A stretch of DNA of 5,974 nt from contig CANQZF010000115.1 of the NCBI GenBank assembly GCA_947628265.1, forward strand, positions 1 to 5,974. Direction: 5' to 3'. Source of the stretch: an uncultured Oscillospiraceae bacterium. GTDB taxonomy: Bacteria; Bacillota; Clostridia; Oscillospirales; Oscillospiraceae. The notes under the pieces were generated by a model. It did no database searches. It was not told where the DNA came from and was given only the letters and a program-made list of their open reading frames with translations. Position numbers and translations under genes: made by a program. Within the stretch, counting starts at the first letter, position 1. Every line of letters begins with the position of its first letter. Positions 1 to 4,902 of the stretch are shown here, piece after piece.

Positions 1-80
1 GAATACTTCTTCCGGAGGGAATACTTCCTCCGGAGGATGTATTCCCGCCGGAGGAAGTATTCCCTCCGGAAGAAGTATTC
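1..80. repeat. Perfect 33-bp inverted repeat within the minisatellite at the window edge
   Basis: Positions 1-33 are the exact reverse complement of 48-80, separated by a 14-nt centre (34-47). The outer limit of the left arm is the window edge, so the true arm may be longer. It arises because the 18-bp repeat units at 1-28 run in the opposite orientation to those at 29-154. In the minus-strand gene the inverted units read as G-S-I-P-S-G-R-S-I instead of GNTSSG, without a stop. A transcript or single strand would fold into a long hairpin. It could be a real inversion of part of the array or a fold-back artefact at a contig end; sequence alone cannot decide. Confidence 0.9.
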
Positions 81-844
81 CCTCCGGAAGATGTGTTCCC
101 TCCGGAAGATGTGTTCCCTCCGGAAGATGTGTTCCCTCCGGAAGACGTGTTCCCGCCGCTGGGCTGGGTGGCGGGCTTGGGGGTCTCCTTCACCTTTGTG
201 CCCCGGGCGATGACGGTGTCCACGCTCTCCTTCACCGTCTCCGTCCCCACAAGCTCCCGGCCGGTCTCTACGCCGTCGATGTATTTCACCCGGTAGGTAA
301 GCCGCTCCACGCCGTCGGAGCCCTCCGTGAGGGTCTCCTCGGCGCCCTTATAGAGGCTGGACGAGTCCTGATAGACGGTGCCGTGGGGGACGGAGCGCTC
401 CTCAAAGGCCTCGCCGTAAGTCACCCGCCCGATCTTGATGGCCATTCCGTCCGCCAGGGGCGTATCGGCGGGGTGGGAGACGATGTCCTCCTCCCCCACC
501 GTCACGTTGAAATTCTCAAGAAGGTCCCCCACCGTGCCTCCGGTGGCCCGGATCTCCCGCTTCTCCCCGTCCGCCTCCAGCGTCACGGAGACGGCGTCGC
601 GCATGGTCACCAGAATGTAGTCCTCACGCTCCGTAAGGGAGATGATGTACGCCTCCGGGTCGTAGCCGCAAAGGCCGGCCAGCTCCTCCGGGGAGGTCTC
701 GGGCAGTGAAAGAATGTGAATATCCTCGTTGCGGCAAACGACGTAGCTAATAAGATCCTCGGCGGTCCGCGCCGGCTCGGCGAGGCCAAGCGCCAGTGCC
801 GTCAGGGCCGCCACGCTCATGAGCCCAGGGATAAAACGCTTCAT
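1..844 (-). CDS. Secreted DUF348/G5-domain cell-wall protein (YabE-like), 3' end beyond window
   Basis: The reading frame is open from the ATG at 844 to the window edge (281 codons and one base), preceded by GGGAGGAG at 850-857 with 5 nt spacing. Residues 2-3 are KR and residues 4-22 are hydrophobic, so this is a signal peptide with cleavage near 20-28. Residues about 79-138 resemble a DUF348 (YabE/Rpf-associated) domain, with TVGDLLENFNV typical of the family. Residues about 140-217 are a G5 domain (VPHGTVYQDSSSLYKG, then a YRVKYIDGVETGRE strand, then VIARGTK). A low-complexity linker of GNTSSG repeats follows from residue 231. Proteins of this architecture (Bacillus YabE and clostridial relatives) usually end in a 3D or RlpA-like peptidoglycan-cleaving domain after such a linker. 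That part would lie outside the window, so enzymatic activity is inferred, not seen. In B. subtilis yabE also lies near ksgA/rsmA, as here. The frame stays open through the inverted repeat section at 1-28, where it would read GSIPSGRSI. Confidence 0.85.
   Translation of the reverse strand, partial: MKRFIPGLMSVAALTALALGLAEPARTAEDLISYVVCRNEDIHILSLPETSPEELAGLCGYDPEAYIISLTEREDYILVTMRDAVSVTLEADGEKREIRATGGTVGDLLENFNVTVGEEDIVSHPADTPLADGMAIKIGRVTYGEAFEERSVPHGTVYQDSSSLYKGAEETLTEGSDGVERLTYRVKYIDGVETGRELVGTETVKESVDTVIARGTKVKETPKPATQPSGGNTSSGGNTSSGGNTSSGGNTSSGGNTSSGGNTSSGGNTSSGGSIPSGRSI
29..154 (-). repeat. 18-bp in-frame minisatellite, 7 copies encoding GNTSSG
   Basis: Read on the minus strand from 154 down, seven consecutive 18-bp units of the type GGGAACACATCTTCCGGA encode Gly-Asn-Thr-Ser-Ser-Gly each time. 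The first has ACG at codon 3, the next three are identical (ACA TCT TCC GGA), and the fifth and sixth have AAT ACT. The seventh has AAT ACA TCC TCC. Near-identity at the DNA level, including synonymous sites, points to recent expansion by slippage or recombination. Each unit contains the palindrome TCCGGA. The product is a flexible Ser/Thr/Gly/Asn linker between the G5 domain and whatever follows. Copy number is likely to vary between strains. Confidence 0.93.
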
Positions 845-878
845 TCGTTCTCCTCCCTTCCCGATAATGACGATTTCC

Positions 879-894
879 GTTACAAATGGTTACA
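879..894 (-). promoter_or_regulatory. Direct repeat TGTAAC-N4-TGTAAC in the leader, possible response-regulator site
   Basis: On the minus strand TGTAAC occurs at 894-889 and again at 884-879, within the longer repeat ATTTGTAAC. It lies about 10 to 25 nt downstream of the predicted transcription start, where a bound protein would repress. The half-site fits the known WalR consensus TGTWAH, but WalR boxes have N5 spacing (11-nt period) and this has N4 (10-nt period). WalRK controls peptidoglycan hydrolase genes in Bacillus and Staphylococcus, which fits this gene's class. Assignment to WalR or a relative is an inference only. Confidence 0.4.
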
Positions 895-910
895 AATTGT
901 ATTCATGCGG

Positions 911-939
911 ATTATAACATCCCCTACCATTTTTGTCAA
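911..939 (-). promoter_or_regulatory. Consensus sigma-A promoter of the G5-domain gene
   Basis: On the minus strand there is a perfect -35 TTGACA (939-934), a 17-nt spacer, and a perfect -10 TATAAT (916-911) preceded by a TGT extended -10. The expected start of transcription is near 904, giving a leader of about 60 nt before the ATG at 844. This match to both hexamers with optimal spacing is the strongest promoter in the window. For a cell-wall lytic-type protein that suggests the gene is held in check by a regulator. Confidence 0.9.
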
Positions 940-1012
940 TCCCGAACCGTCCCCCAAAAACCGCCGTTTTCCGCCCTCAAAAAGAAAAATCCAAAAAAGT
1001 TAAAAATTCTTC

Positions 1013-1041
1013 TTGCAAAGTTTCGGAATATATGCTATTAT
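1013..1041 (+). promoter_or_regulatory. Promoter of the tRNA-Pro gene with A-tract upstream region
   Basis: TTGCAA (1013-1018) is separated by 17 nt from TATTAT (1036-1041), which is preceded by TGC, an extended -10. Transcription should start near 1048, about 14 nt before the mature tRNA 5' end. The sequence at about 977-1010 has several A-runs of 4 to 6, resembling an UP element that would raise tRNA promoter strength. Apart from the two divergent promoters and the leader of the leftward gene, I see nothing else in 845-1061. Confidence 0.82.
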
Positions 1042-1061
1042 ACGTGGGCACAAAAAAATAA

Positions 1062-1138
1062 CCGGGTGTGGCGAAGTTTGGTATCGCGCTTGAATGGGGT
1101 TCAAGAGGCCGCTGGTTCGAATCCAGTCACTCGGACCA
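1062..1138 (+). tRNA. tRNA-Pro with anticodon GGG
   Basis: A complete 77-nt cloverleaf can be drawn. The acceptor stem CCGGGTG pairs with CACTCGG (1128-1134) with one G-T wobble and the C1-G72 pair that marks proline tRNAs. The D-stem is GCGA/TCGC (1071-1074, 1084-1087). The anticodon stem CTTGA/TCAAG encloses the loop ATGGGGT, so the anticodon is GGG at 1096-1098, followed by G37, the TrmD methylation site found in tRNA-Pro. The T-arm GCTGG-TTCGAAT-CCAGT holds the canonical TTCGA. CCA is encoded at 1136-1138. It decodes CCC (and CCU by wobble), and CCC is the main proline codon in pckG in this window. Confidence 0.97.
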
Positions 1139-1143
1139 AAAAT

Positions 1144-1173
1144 GCCTTGGGGCTTTGGCTCCAAGGCTTTTTT
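1144..1173 (+). terminator. Rho-independent terminator after tRNA-Pro
   Basis: GCCTTGGGGC (1144-1153) pairs with GCTCCAAGGC (1158-1167) across a TTTG loop, with one G-T pair, and is followed by six T (1168-1173). It starts 5 nt after the tRNA CCA end. It ends only 31 nt before the MATE start codon, so read-through past it is the simplest source of MATE mRNA. Confidence 0.93.
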
Positions 1174-1204
1174 GTGAATATTGCGTTTGAAAGGCAGCGC
1201 GAAA

Positions 1205-2593
1205 ATGGTAAAGAACATAGATAATACCGACCTTTTTGAGAATATGCCCGTACCGAGGGCGGTGCTGAAGATGGCCGTGCCCACGGTGATCAGCCAGCTC
1301 ATCGTCCTCATTTACAATATGGCGGACACCTTTTTCCTGGGGCGCACGGGGAATAATTTCATGGTGGGCGGGGTGTCCCTCATTCTGCCCATCTTCAATA
1401 TCTCCCTTTCCATCTCCGGCCTCGCGGGGATCGGCGGCGGGGCCCTGATCTCCCGGCTTTTGGGGCAAAAACGCCCGGAGGAGGCAAGAAAGGTTTACAG
1501 CTTTTGCGTCTATCTGGGCGTGCTGACGGCGGCGCTCTTCTCCGTGGGGGTGCTGTGCTTCATGGGGCCGCTGATGCGCGCTCTGGGGGCAAATGACTCG
1601 AACTACCAATATGCCAGCGCCTACGCCTTCTTCGTCATCGTCCTGGGCGGCGTGCCCACGGTGCTGTCCAACACCCTCGCCAACCTCATCCGCAGCGTGG
1701 GCGAGTCGAAAAAGGCGGGCTTTGGCATCACCATGGGCGGCGTCATCAACATCATTCTCGATCCCCTTTTCATGTTCGTGCTCCTGCCGGAGGGCATGGA
1801 GGTTGTGGGCGCGGGGCTGGCCACCTTCCTCTCCAACTGCATCGCCTGCGGGTATTTTGTGACGGCGCTTTTGCGGATGCGCGCCTCCGGCGGCATTTTG
1901 CGGCTTGTCTCCCCCAGGGATTTGCCGGACAGGGCCAGCGTCAAGGGCATCTTCGCCGTGGGGATCCCCTCCTCCATCGCCACGCTCCTATTTGACCTCG
2001 ATTACATGGTCATCGACAAGCTCATGAGCGGCTACGTGGAGGTGGTGGAGGCCCTGCCGGCCATCGGCATCGTTTTGAAGGTGGAGCGGCTGCCCCTCAA
2101 CGTGGGTATCGGCATCTGCCAGGGGATGATGCCCATCATCGCCTACAACTACTCTGCAAAGAACTTAACGAGGCTCCGGGAGACAAAGCGCTTCTCCCTC
2201 CTGCTGGGCCTGGGGTGCGCCGTGGTCAGCATCGGGCTATATGAGCTCTTCGCCGGACAGATCATGGGCTTTTTCATCGACAACGCCGCCACCGCCGCCC
2301 TGGGGACGAAATTCCTGCGGGCCCGGGTGCTGGCTACGATCATGATGTTCCTGTGCTTCTTCCACGTCTACCTCTTCAACGGCTTCGGCAAGGGCGGCTA
2401 CGCGCTCTTTCTGGGCGTCACCCGCTGGGCGGTCTTCAACATCCCCATGCTCCTCATTCTCAACCATGTCTTCGGCATGTACGGCATCGTCTGGTCCCAG
2501 CTCGCCGCCGACACGTTGACCGTGATTTTGTCGCTGGTGGTGTATGGGATCTACGAAAAGCGCTCCCTCAAGAGCCTTGACACCGCTGAATAA
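1205..2593 (+). CDS. MATE-family multidrug/toxin efflux transporter (MepA-like)
   Basis: A protein of 462 residues, normal for the family, expected to sit in the cytoplasmic membrane with 12 helices in two homologous halves and to export cationic drugs or metabolites in exchange for Na+ or H+. Visible family features include the first-helix motif AVPTVISQLIVLIYNMADTF (conserved Pro26, Asp41), GALISRLLGQ near 79-88, IRSVGESKKAG at 162-172, and GGVINIILDP at 178-187 with conserved Asn182 and Asp186. The second half begins with a similar VKGIFAVGIPSSIATLLFDLDYMVIDKL stretch, cited here only by its GIPSSIATLLFDLDYM core. I chose the ATG at 1205, with a weak GAAAGG at 1189-1194. The in-frame TTG at 1181 abuts the tRNA terminator tail and has no ribosome site. 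No promoter is evident between the terminator and the gene. Substrate cannot be inferred. Confidence 0.92.
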   Translation: MVKNIDNTDLFENMPVPRAVLKMAVPTVISQLIVLIYNMADTFFLGRTGNNFMVGGVSLILPIFNISLSISGLAGIGGGALISRLLGQKRPEEARKVYSFCVYLGVLTAALFSVGVLCFMGPLMRALGANDSNYQYASAYAFFVIVLGGVPTVLSNTLANLIRSVGESKKAGFGITMGGVINIILDPLFMFVLLPEGMEVVGAGLATFLSNCIACGYFVTALLRMRASGGILRLVSPRDLPDRASVKGIFAVGIPSSIATLLFDLDYMVIDKLMSGYVEVVEALPAIGIVLKVERLPLNVGIGICQGMMPIIAYNYSAKNLTRLRETKRFSLLLGLGCAVVSIGLYELFAGQIMGFFIDNAATAALGTKFLRARVLATIMMFLCFFHVYLFNGFGKGGYALFLGVTRWAVFNIPMLLILNHVFGMYGIVWSQLAADTLTVILSLVVYGIYEKRSLKSLDTAE

Positions 2594-2604
2594 AATGGTA
2601 TTAT
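2577..2604 (+). promoter_or_regulatory. Extended -10 promoter for mntA-hepT, overlapping the MATE stop codon
   Basis: A perfect -35 TTGACA (2577-2582) lies in the last codons of the MATE gene. After a 16-nt spacer comes TATTAT (2599-2604), preceded by TGG, an extended -10. Transcription would start near 2611, which gives a leader of about 20 nt containing AAAGGAGG and makes the ATG at 2633 the natural first start. No terminator lies between this promoter and the end of the glycosylase gene, so it may also transcribe rsmA and mpg. Confidence 0.85.
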
Positions 2605-2632
2605 TACTTTATTGATGAAAGGAGGAAGCGCA

Positions 2633-2932
2633 ATGGCTCCATACACCATCCGCGAGCTTGAGAATATCGTCGCGCCTATCGCGAAAAAGCACGGAGTCGA
2701 GAGCGTCCTGCTGTTTGGCTCTTACGCCCGGGGGACAGCCAACGAGGCCAGCGACGTGGATCTCCTCATTGAAAAAGGGCGGCTCAACTCGCTCTTTCAG
2801 CTCTCTGCCTTCCGTCTCGATGTTGAAGACGCCCTGCAGCTGCCGGTGGACCTTGTGACCACCGCTTCCACCGACAAATTGTTCCTTGACGCCATTTCCC
2901 GCGAGGAGGTGCTGCTCTATCGAGACGCGTGA
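2633..2932 (+). CDS. mntA: MntA-type minimal nucleotidyltransferase antitoxin
   Basis: A 99-residue MNT-domain protein. The GSX10DXD nucleotidyltransferase signature is complete at residues 29-43 (GSYARGTANEASDVD), and a third acidic residue fits at Asp73 (LPVDLV), so an active enzyme is expected. In characterised MntA/HepT pairs this protein neutralises the HEPN toxin by transferring AMP from ATP to a tyrosine near the toxin's active site. The start at 2633 is chosen because AAAGGAGG (2618-2625) lies 7 nt upstream. The in-frame TTG at 2612 and ATG at 2615 would sit at the predicted transcription start. The 3' end overlaps the toxin's coding region. Codon use is more mixed and AT-tolerant than in pckG, as is common for mobile toxin-antitoxin genes. 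Confidence 0.9.
   Translation: MAPYTIRELENIVAPIAKKHGVESVLLFGSYARGTANEASDVDLLIEKGRLNSLFQLSAFRLDVEDALQLPVDLVTTASTDKLFLDAISREEVLLYRDA
2903..2910 (+). promoter_or_regulatory. Internal Shine-Dalgarno GAGGAGGT that sets the hepT start
   Basis: GAGGAGGT lies inside the last codons of mntA (encoding Glu-Glu-Val). The only start-like codon in the hepT frame at a working distance is ATC at 2919, with 9 nt between the AGGAGG core and the codon. The only ordinary start upstream in that frame, TTG at 2886, precedes this site and has no ribosome site of its own. The SD could be coincidental, since REEV-LLY is a plausible MntA C-terminus. Confidence 0.5.
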
Positions 2933-3254
2933 CAGACGTATTCTTGAAAAAATCATCGAATACTGTGACAGAATTGACGAAAATCTTCAAAGGTTTGATA
3001 GAAGCTATCAGGTCTTCGAAAAAGACACGCTCTTTCAGGACGCCTGCTGTATGTGCATCGTTCAAATCGGAGAGCTGGTAAACCAGCTTTCCGACCCCGT
3101 CAAAGCTCAAAACCCCTCCGTCCCCTGGCGCGTCATCAAGGACACAAGGAATTTTTATGTCCACGCGTATGGCTCCATTGACTTGGCCTCGGTGTGGGAA
3201 ACGCTTTCAAACGACATCCCCGCGCTGAAGGACGCTTGTCAGAAATTGATATGA
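2919..3254 (+). CDS. hepT: HepT-type HEPN RNase toxin (DUF86), unusual start codon
   Basis: A helical protein of 111 residues if it starts at ATC 2919, the usual size for HepT. The catalytic RX4HXY motif is intact: Arg77, His82 and Tyr84 in TRNFYVHAYGSID. This family cleaves RNA, and the tyrosine of the motif is the residue AMPylated by MntA. The N-terminus beginning ETRDRRILEKIIEYCDRI and the QIGELVNQLSD helix match the family. No ATG, GTG or TTG lies in frame between 2889 and the start of homology. Candidates are ATC at 2919 (good SD, 14-nt overlap with mntA) or TTG at 2886 (no SD, 11 extra residues unlike the family). A GTG at 2929 overlapping the mntA stop is out of frame by one base. A lost base or sequencing error is therefore possible. 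Three cysteines in ACCMC (43, 44, 46) are notable but unexplained. Confidence 0.85.
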   Translation: METRDRRILEKIIEYCDRIDENLQRFDRSYQVFEKDTLFQDACCMCIVQIGELVNQLSDPVKAQNPSVPWRVIKDTRNFYVHAYGSIDLASVWETLSNDIPALKDACQKLI

Positions 3255-3293
3255 TGAGGCCGTACCGTACATCCTCGAGATCATGAGGTTTTT

Positions 3294-4154
3294 ATGGAGC
3301 TTACCGACTTAAAAACTATAATGCCCCTTTTGGAAAGGCACGGATTTCATTTTTCCAAGGCTAAGGGGCAGAATTTTCTGATTGCCGCCTGGGTGCCGGA
3401 GAGGATTGCGCGGGAGTGCGGGGCGGACGAGAATACCGGCGTTTTGGAGATCGGGCCGGGGATCGGGTGCCTCACGGCGGAGCTTGCGAAAAAGGCCGGA
3501 CGGGTGCTGGCGCTGGAGGTGGATACACGGCTCATGCCTGTGCTCGCCGAGACCGTGGGGGGACTTTCCAACGTCACGGTTTTGAACAGAGATGCCATGG
3601 AGGCGGACCTTTCCTCCCTGGTGGAGGAATATTTCGGCGGGCTCACCCCGGCGGTCTGCGCCAATCTGCCCTACAACATCACCTCCCCCATCCTCACAAG
3701 GCTCATCGAGAGCGGGCTTTTTAAGACCGTCACCGTGATGATCCAGCGTGAGGTGGCGAGGCGTATCTGCGCTAAGCCCGGAACGGCGGACTACGGGGCC
3801 TTCGGCGTTTTCGTGAACTTCTATACGGTCCCGGAGCTTCTTTTTGACGTGCCCCCCTCCTGCTTTGAGCCCCGGCCCAAGGTGACGAGCTCCGTCATAC
3901 GCCTCACCCGCCGGGAGCGGAAGGCGGCGGAGGTGGACGAGGCCCTTTTCTTCAAGACCGTCCGGGCGGCCTTCAATATGCGGCGCAAGACGCTCTTGAA
4001 CGCCCTCTCCGCCGGGTTTTCCGGGGCGCTGGACAAGTCCGCCGTCGCGGAGGCCATCCGTGAGGCGGGGCTTTCCGAAACTGTCCGTGGGGAGGCCCTG
4101 GGGATACCGGAGTTTGCCGCGCTCACGGACGCTTTGGGGAGGCGTTTGGCGTGA
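3294..4154 (+). CDS. rsmA: 16S rRNA (adenine1518/1519-N6)-dimethyltransferase RsmA/KsgA
   Basis: A 286-residue enzyme that uses S-adenosylmethionine to dimethylate two adjacent adenines in the 3' terminal helix of 16S rRNA, a late 30S maturation step. Loss gives kasugamycin resistance. Family features are KAKGQNFLI at 22-30, SAM motif I VLEIGPGIG at 50-58, acidic Glu75 (LALEVD) and Asp100 (NRDAME), the catalytic NLPYNIT at 124-130, and the C-terminal FNMRRKTLLNAL, which matches the family C-terminal domain. The ATG at 3294 has GAGG 5 nt upstream. The gap from hepT is only 39 nt with no terminator and no clear promoter, and the 3' end overlaps the next gene by 4 nt. All catalytic residues appear intact. 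Confidence 0.96.
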   Translation: MELTDLKTIMPLLERHGFHFSKAKGQNFLIAAWVPERIARECGADENTGVLEIGPGIGCLTAELAKKAGRVLALEVDTRLMPVLAETVGGLSNVTVLNRDAMEADLSSLVEEYFGGLTPAVCANLPYNITSPILTRLIESGLFKTVTVMIQREVARRICAKPGTADYGAFGVFVNFYTVPELLFDVPPSCFEPRPKVTSSVIRLTRRERKAAEVDEALFFKTVRAAFNMRRKTLLNALSAGFSGALDKSAVAEAIREAGLSETVRGEALGIPEFAALTDALGRRLA

Positions 4155-4750
4155 TCTTGCCGCTGGAATTTTATAAGCGGGACACCCTCACCGTGGCAAG
4201 GGAGCTCTTGGGCGCGGTTCTCGTCAGCCGCGTGGGAAATGAGGAGGTCCGGGGCGTCATCGTGGAGACGGAGGCCTACTGCGGTGAGCGCGACCCCGCC
4301 GCCCACTCCTACCGGGGGAAAACGGAGCGCGTCCGGGCGCTTTACGAGGGGAAGGGGCTTGCGTACATCTATTTCATTTACGGGATGTACTGGTGCTTGA
4401 ATTTTTCCTGCGGCGAGGAAAACTCCCCCGACTGCGTGCTCATCCGGGCCCTGGAGCCCGTCTCCGGCATCGACATTATGACCCGCAGACGGGGCGGACA
4501 GGCCCCCAAAAATCTCTGCTCCGGCCCGGGGAAGCTCACCATGGCCCTGGGCATTGACAGGGCTCTCTACGGCGCGAGGCTCTACGACTCCGCCTCTCCC
4601 CTCACCGTGGAGGAGGGATATTCGGTCCAAAACCCGCTCTCGACGCCCCGTATCGGCGTCGATTACGCCGGGGAGGCCAAAAGCTGGCCCTGGAGATTTA
4701 CCGTCCCCGGAAATCCTTACGTCTCAAAACCGCCCCGTCACAACATTTAG
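4151..4750 (+). CDS. mpg: 3-methyladenine DNA glycosylase (AAG/MPG family)
   Basis: A 199-residue base-excision repair enzyme that removes alkylated and deaminated purines (3-methyladenine, hypoxanthine). The catalytic glutamate and intercalating tyrosine lie in IVETEAY (Glu41, Tyr43), with His52 in AAHS, YGMYWCLN at 77-84 and Arg99 in RALEP, all matching human AAG positions. GPGKLTMALGID is also typical. The GTG start overlaps the rsmA stop as GTGA, with GGGGAGG at 4136-4142 (8 nt spacing), so translation is probably coupled to rsmA. The last codons and the TAG stop lie inside the terminator hairpin. The length is normal and the gene appears intact. Confidence 0.94.
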   Translation: MILPLEFYKRDTLTVARELLGAVLVSRVGNEEVRGVIVETEAYCGERDPAAHSYRGKTERVRALYEGKGLAYIYFIYGMYWCLNFSCGEENSPDCVLIRALEPVSGIDIMTRRRGGQAPKNLCSGPGKLTMALGIDRALYGARLYDSASPLTVEEGYSVQNPLSTPRIGVDYAGEAKSWPWRFTVPGNPYVSKPPRHNI

Positions 4751-4767
4751 TGGCGGGGCCTTTTTTT
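4732..4767 (+). terminator. Rho-independent terminator of the rsmA-mpg unit, overlapping the mpg stop codon
   Basis: GCCCCGTCAC (4732-4741) pairs with GTGGCGGGGC (4750-4759), ten pairs with one T-G wobble and an 8-nt loop, followed by seven T (4761-4767). The left arm encodes the final Pro-Arg-His of the glycosylase, and the TAG stop (4748-4750) sits at the loop/right-arm border. A translating ribosome at the stop would cover the left arm, so termination efficiency may depend on translation of the end of mpg. Confidence 0.94.
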
Positions 4768-4826
4768 GACAACTATTCTATATCAAAAAATCCTGTCAAT
4801 TCGTTTATTATTTGTCAGTCTTGACA
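4767..4826. promoter_or_regulatory. Four TGTCA/TGACA half-sites upstream of the pckG promoter
   Basis: TGACA occurs at 4767-4771 and 4822-4826, and TGTCA at 4794-4798 and 4813-4817. The last two half-sites form a perfect inverted repeat TGTCA-GTCT-TGACA (4813-4826), ending directly before the likely -35. The outer pair (4766-4771 TTGACA and 4794-4799 TGTCAA) is also inverted. The spacing does not fit a Rex operator. The arrangement suggests a dimeric regulator of pckG of unknown identity, but AT-rich DNA can give such five-base matches by chance. Confidence 0.4.
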
Positions 4827-4856
4827 TTGAAATTTCCTGTATTAATCGTTTAAAAT
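4827..4856 (+). promoter_or_regulatory. Likely pckG promoter
   Basis: TTGAAA (4827-4832), an 18-nt spacer and TAAAAT (4851-4856) make a good sigma-A match, with transcription expected near 4863 and a leader of about 40 nt. A perfect TTGACA lies just upstream at 4821-4826, but no -10 sits 16 to 18 nt from it; it belongs instead to the inverted repeat. No riboswitch-like structure is evident in the short leader. Confidence 0.6.
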
Positions 4857-4902
4857 GATATACAGAGAAGTTTGTACTCTCATCTCATAAGGAGGAGTTA
4901 TC

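Noticed and set aside
1..154. Short tandem repeats that might be a CRISPR array
   Set aside because: Units are 18 bp, directly abutting with no spacers, and lie in frame within a coding region.
93..709. Plus-strand open frames, one with an FPPEDV repeat
   Set aside because: They are shadows of the G5-domain gene on the minus strand, which has a signal peptide, domains, ribosome site and promoter.
1181..1204. Upstream TTG start for the MATE protein
   Set aside because: It has no ribosome site and immediately follows the tRNA terminator. The added MRLKGSAK is not needed for the family.
2612..2632. Upstream TTG/ATG starts for mntA
   Set aside because: They fall at the predicted transcription start and before the AAAGGAGG ribosome site.
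3273..3295. CCTC-N8-GAGG hairpin followed by five T before rsmA, as a terminator
   Set aside because: Only four pairs with a large loop. The GAGG arm is better explained as the rsmA ribosome site.
3821..4630. 269-codon minus-strand open frame
   Set aside because: It crosses rsmA and mpg, both clearly real, and has no recognisable domain. Long antisense frames are expected in GC-rich genes.
4811..4828. Rex-type operator upstream of pckG
   Set aside because: The Rex palindrome has TTGT and ACAA separated by ten bases. Here the separation is eight and the right half is ACAT.
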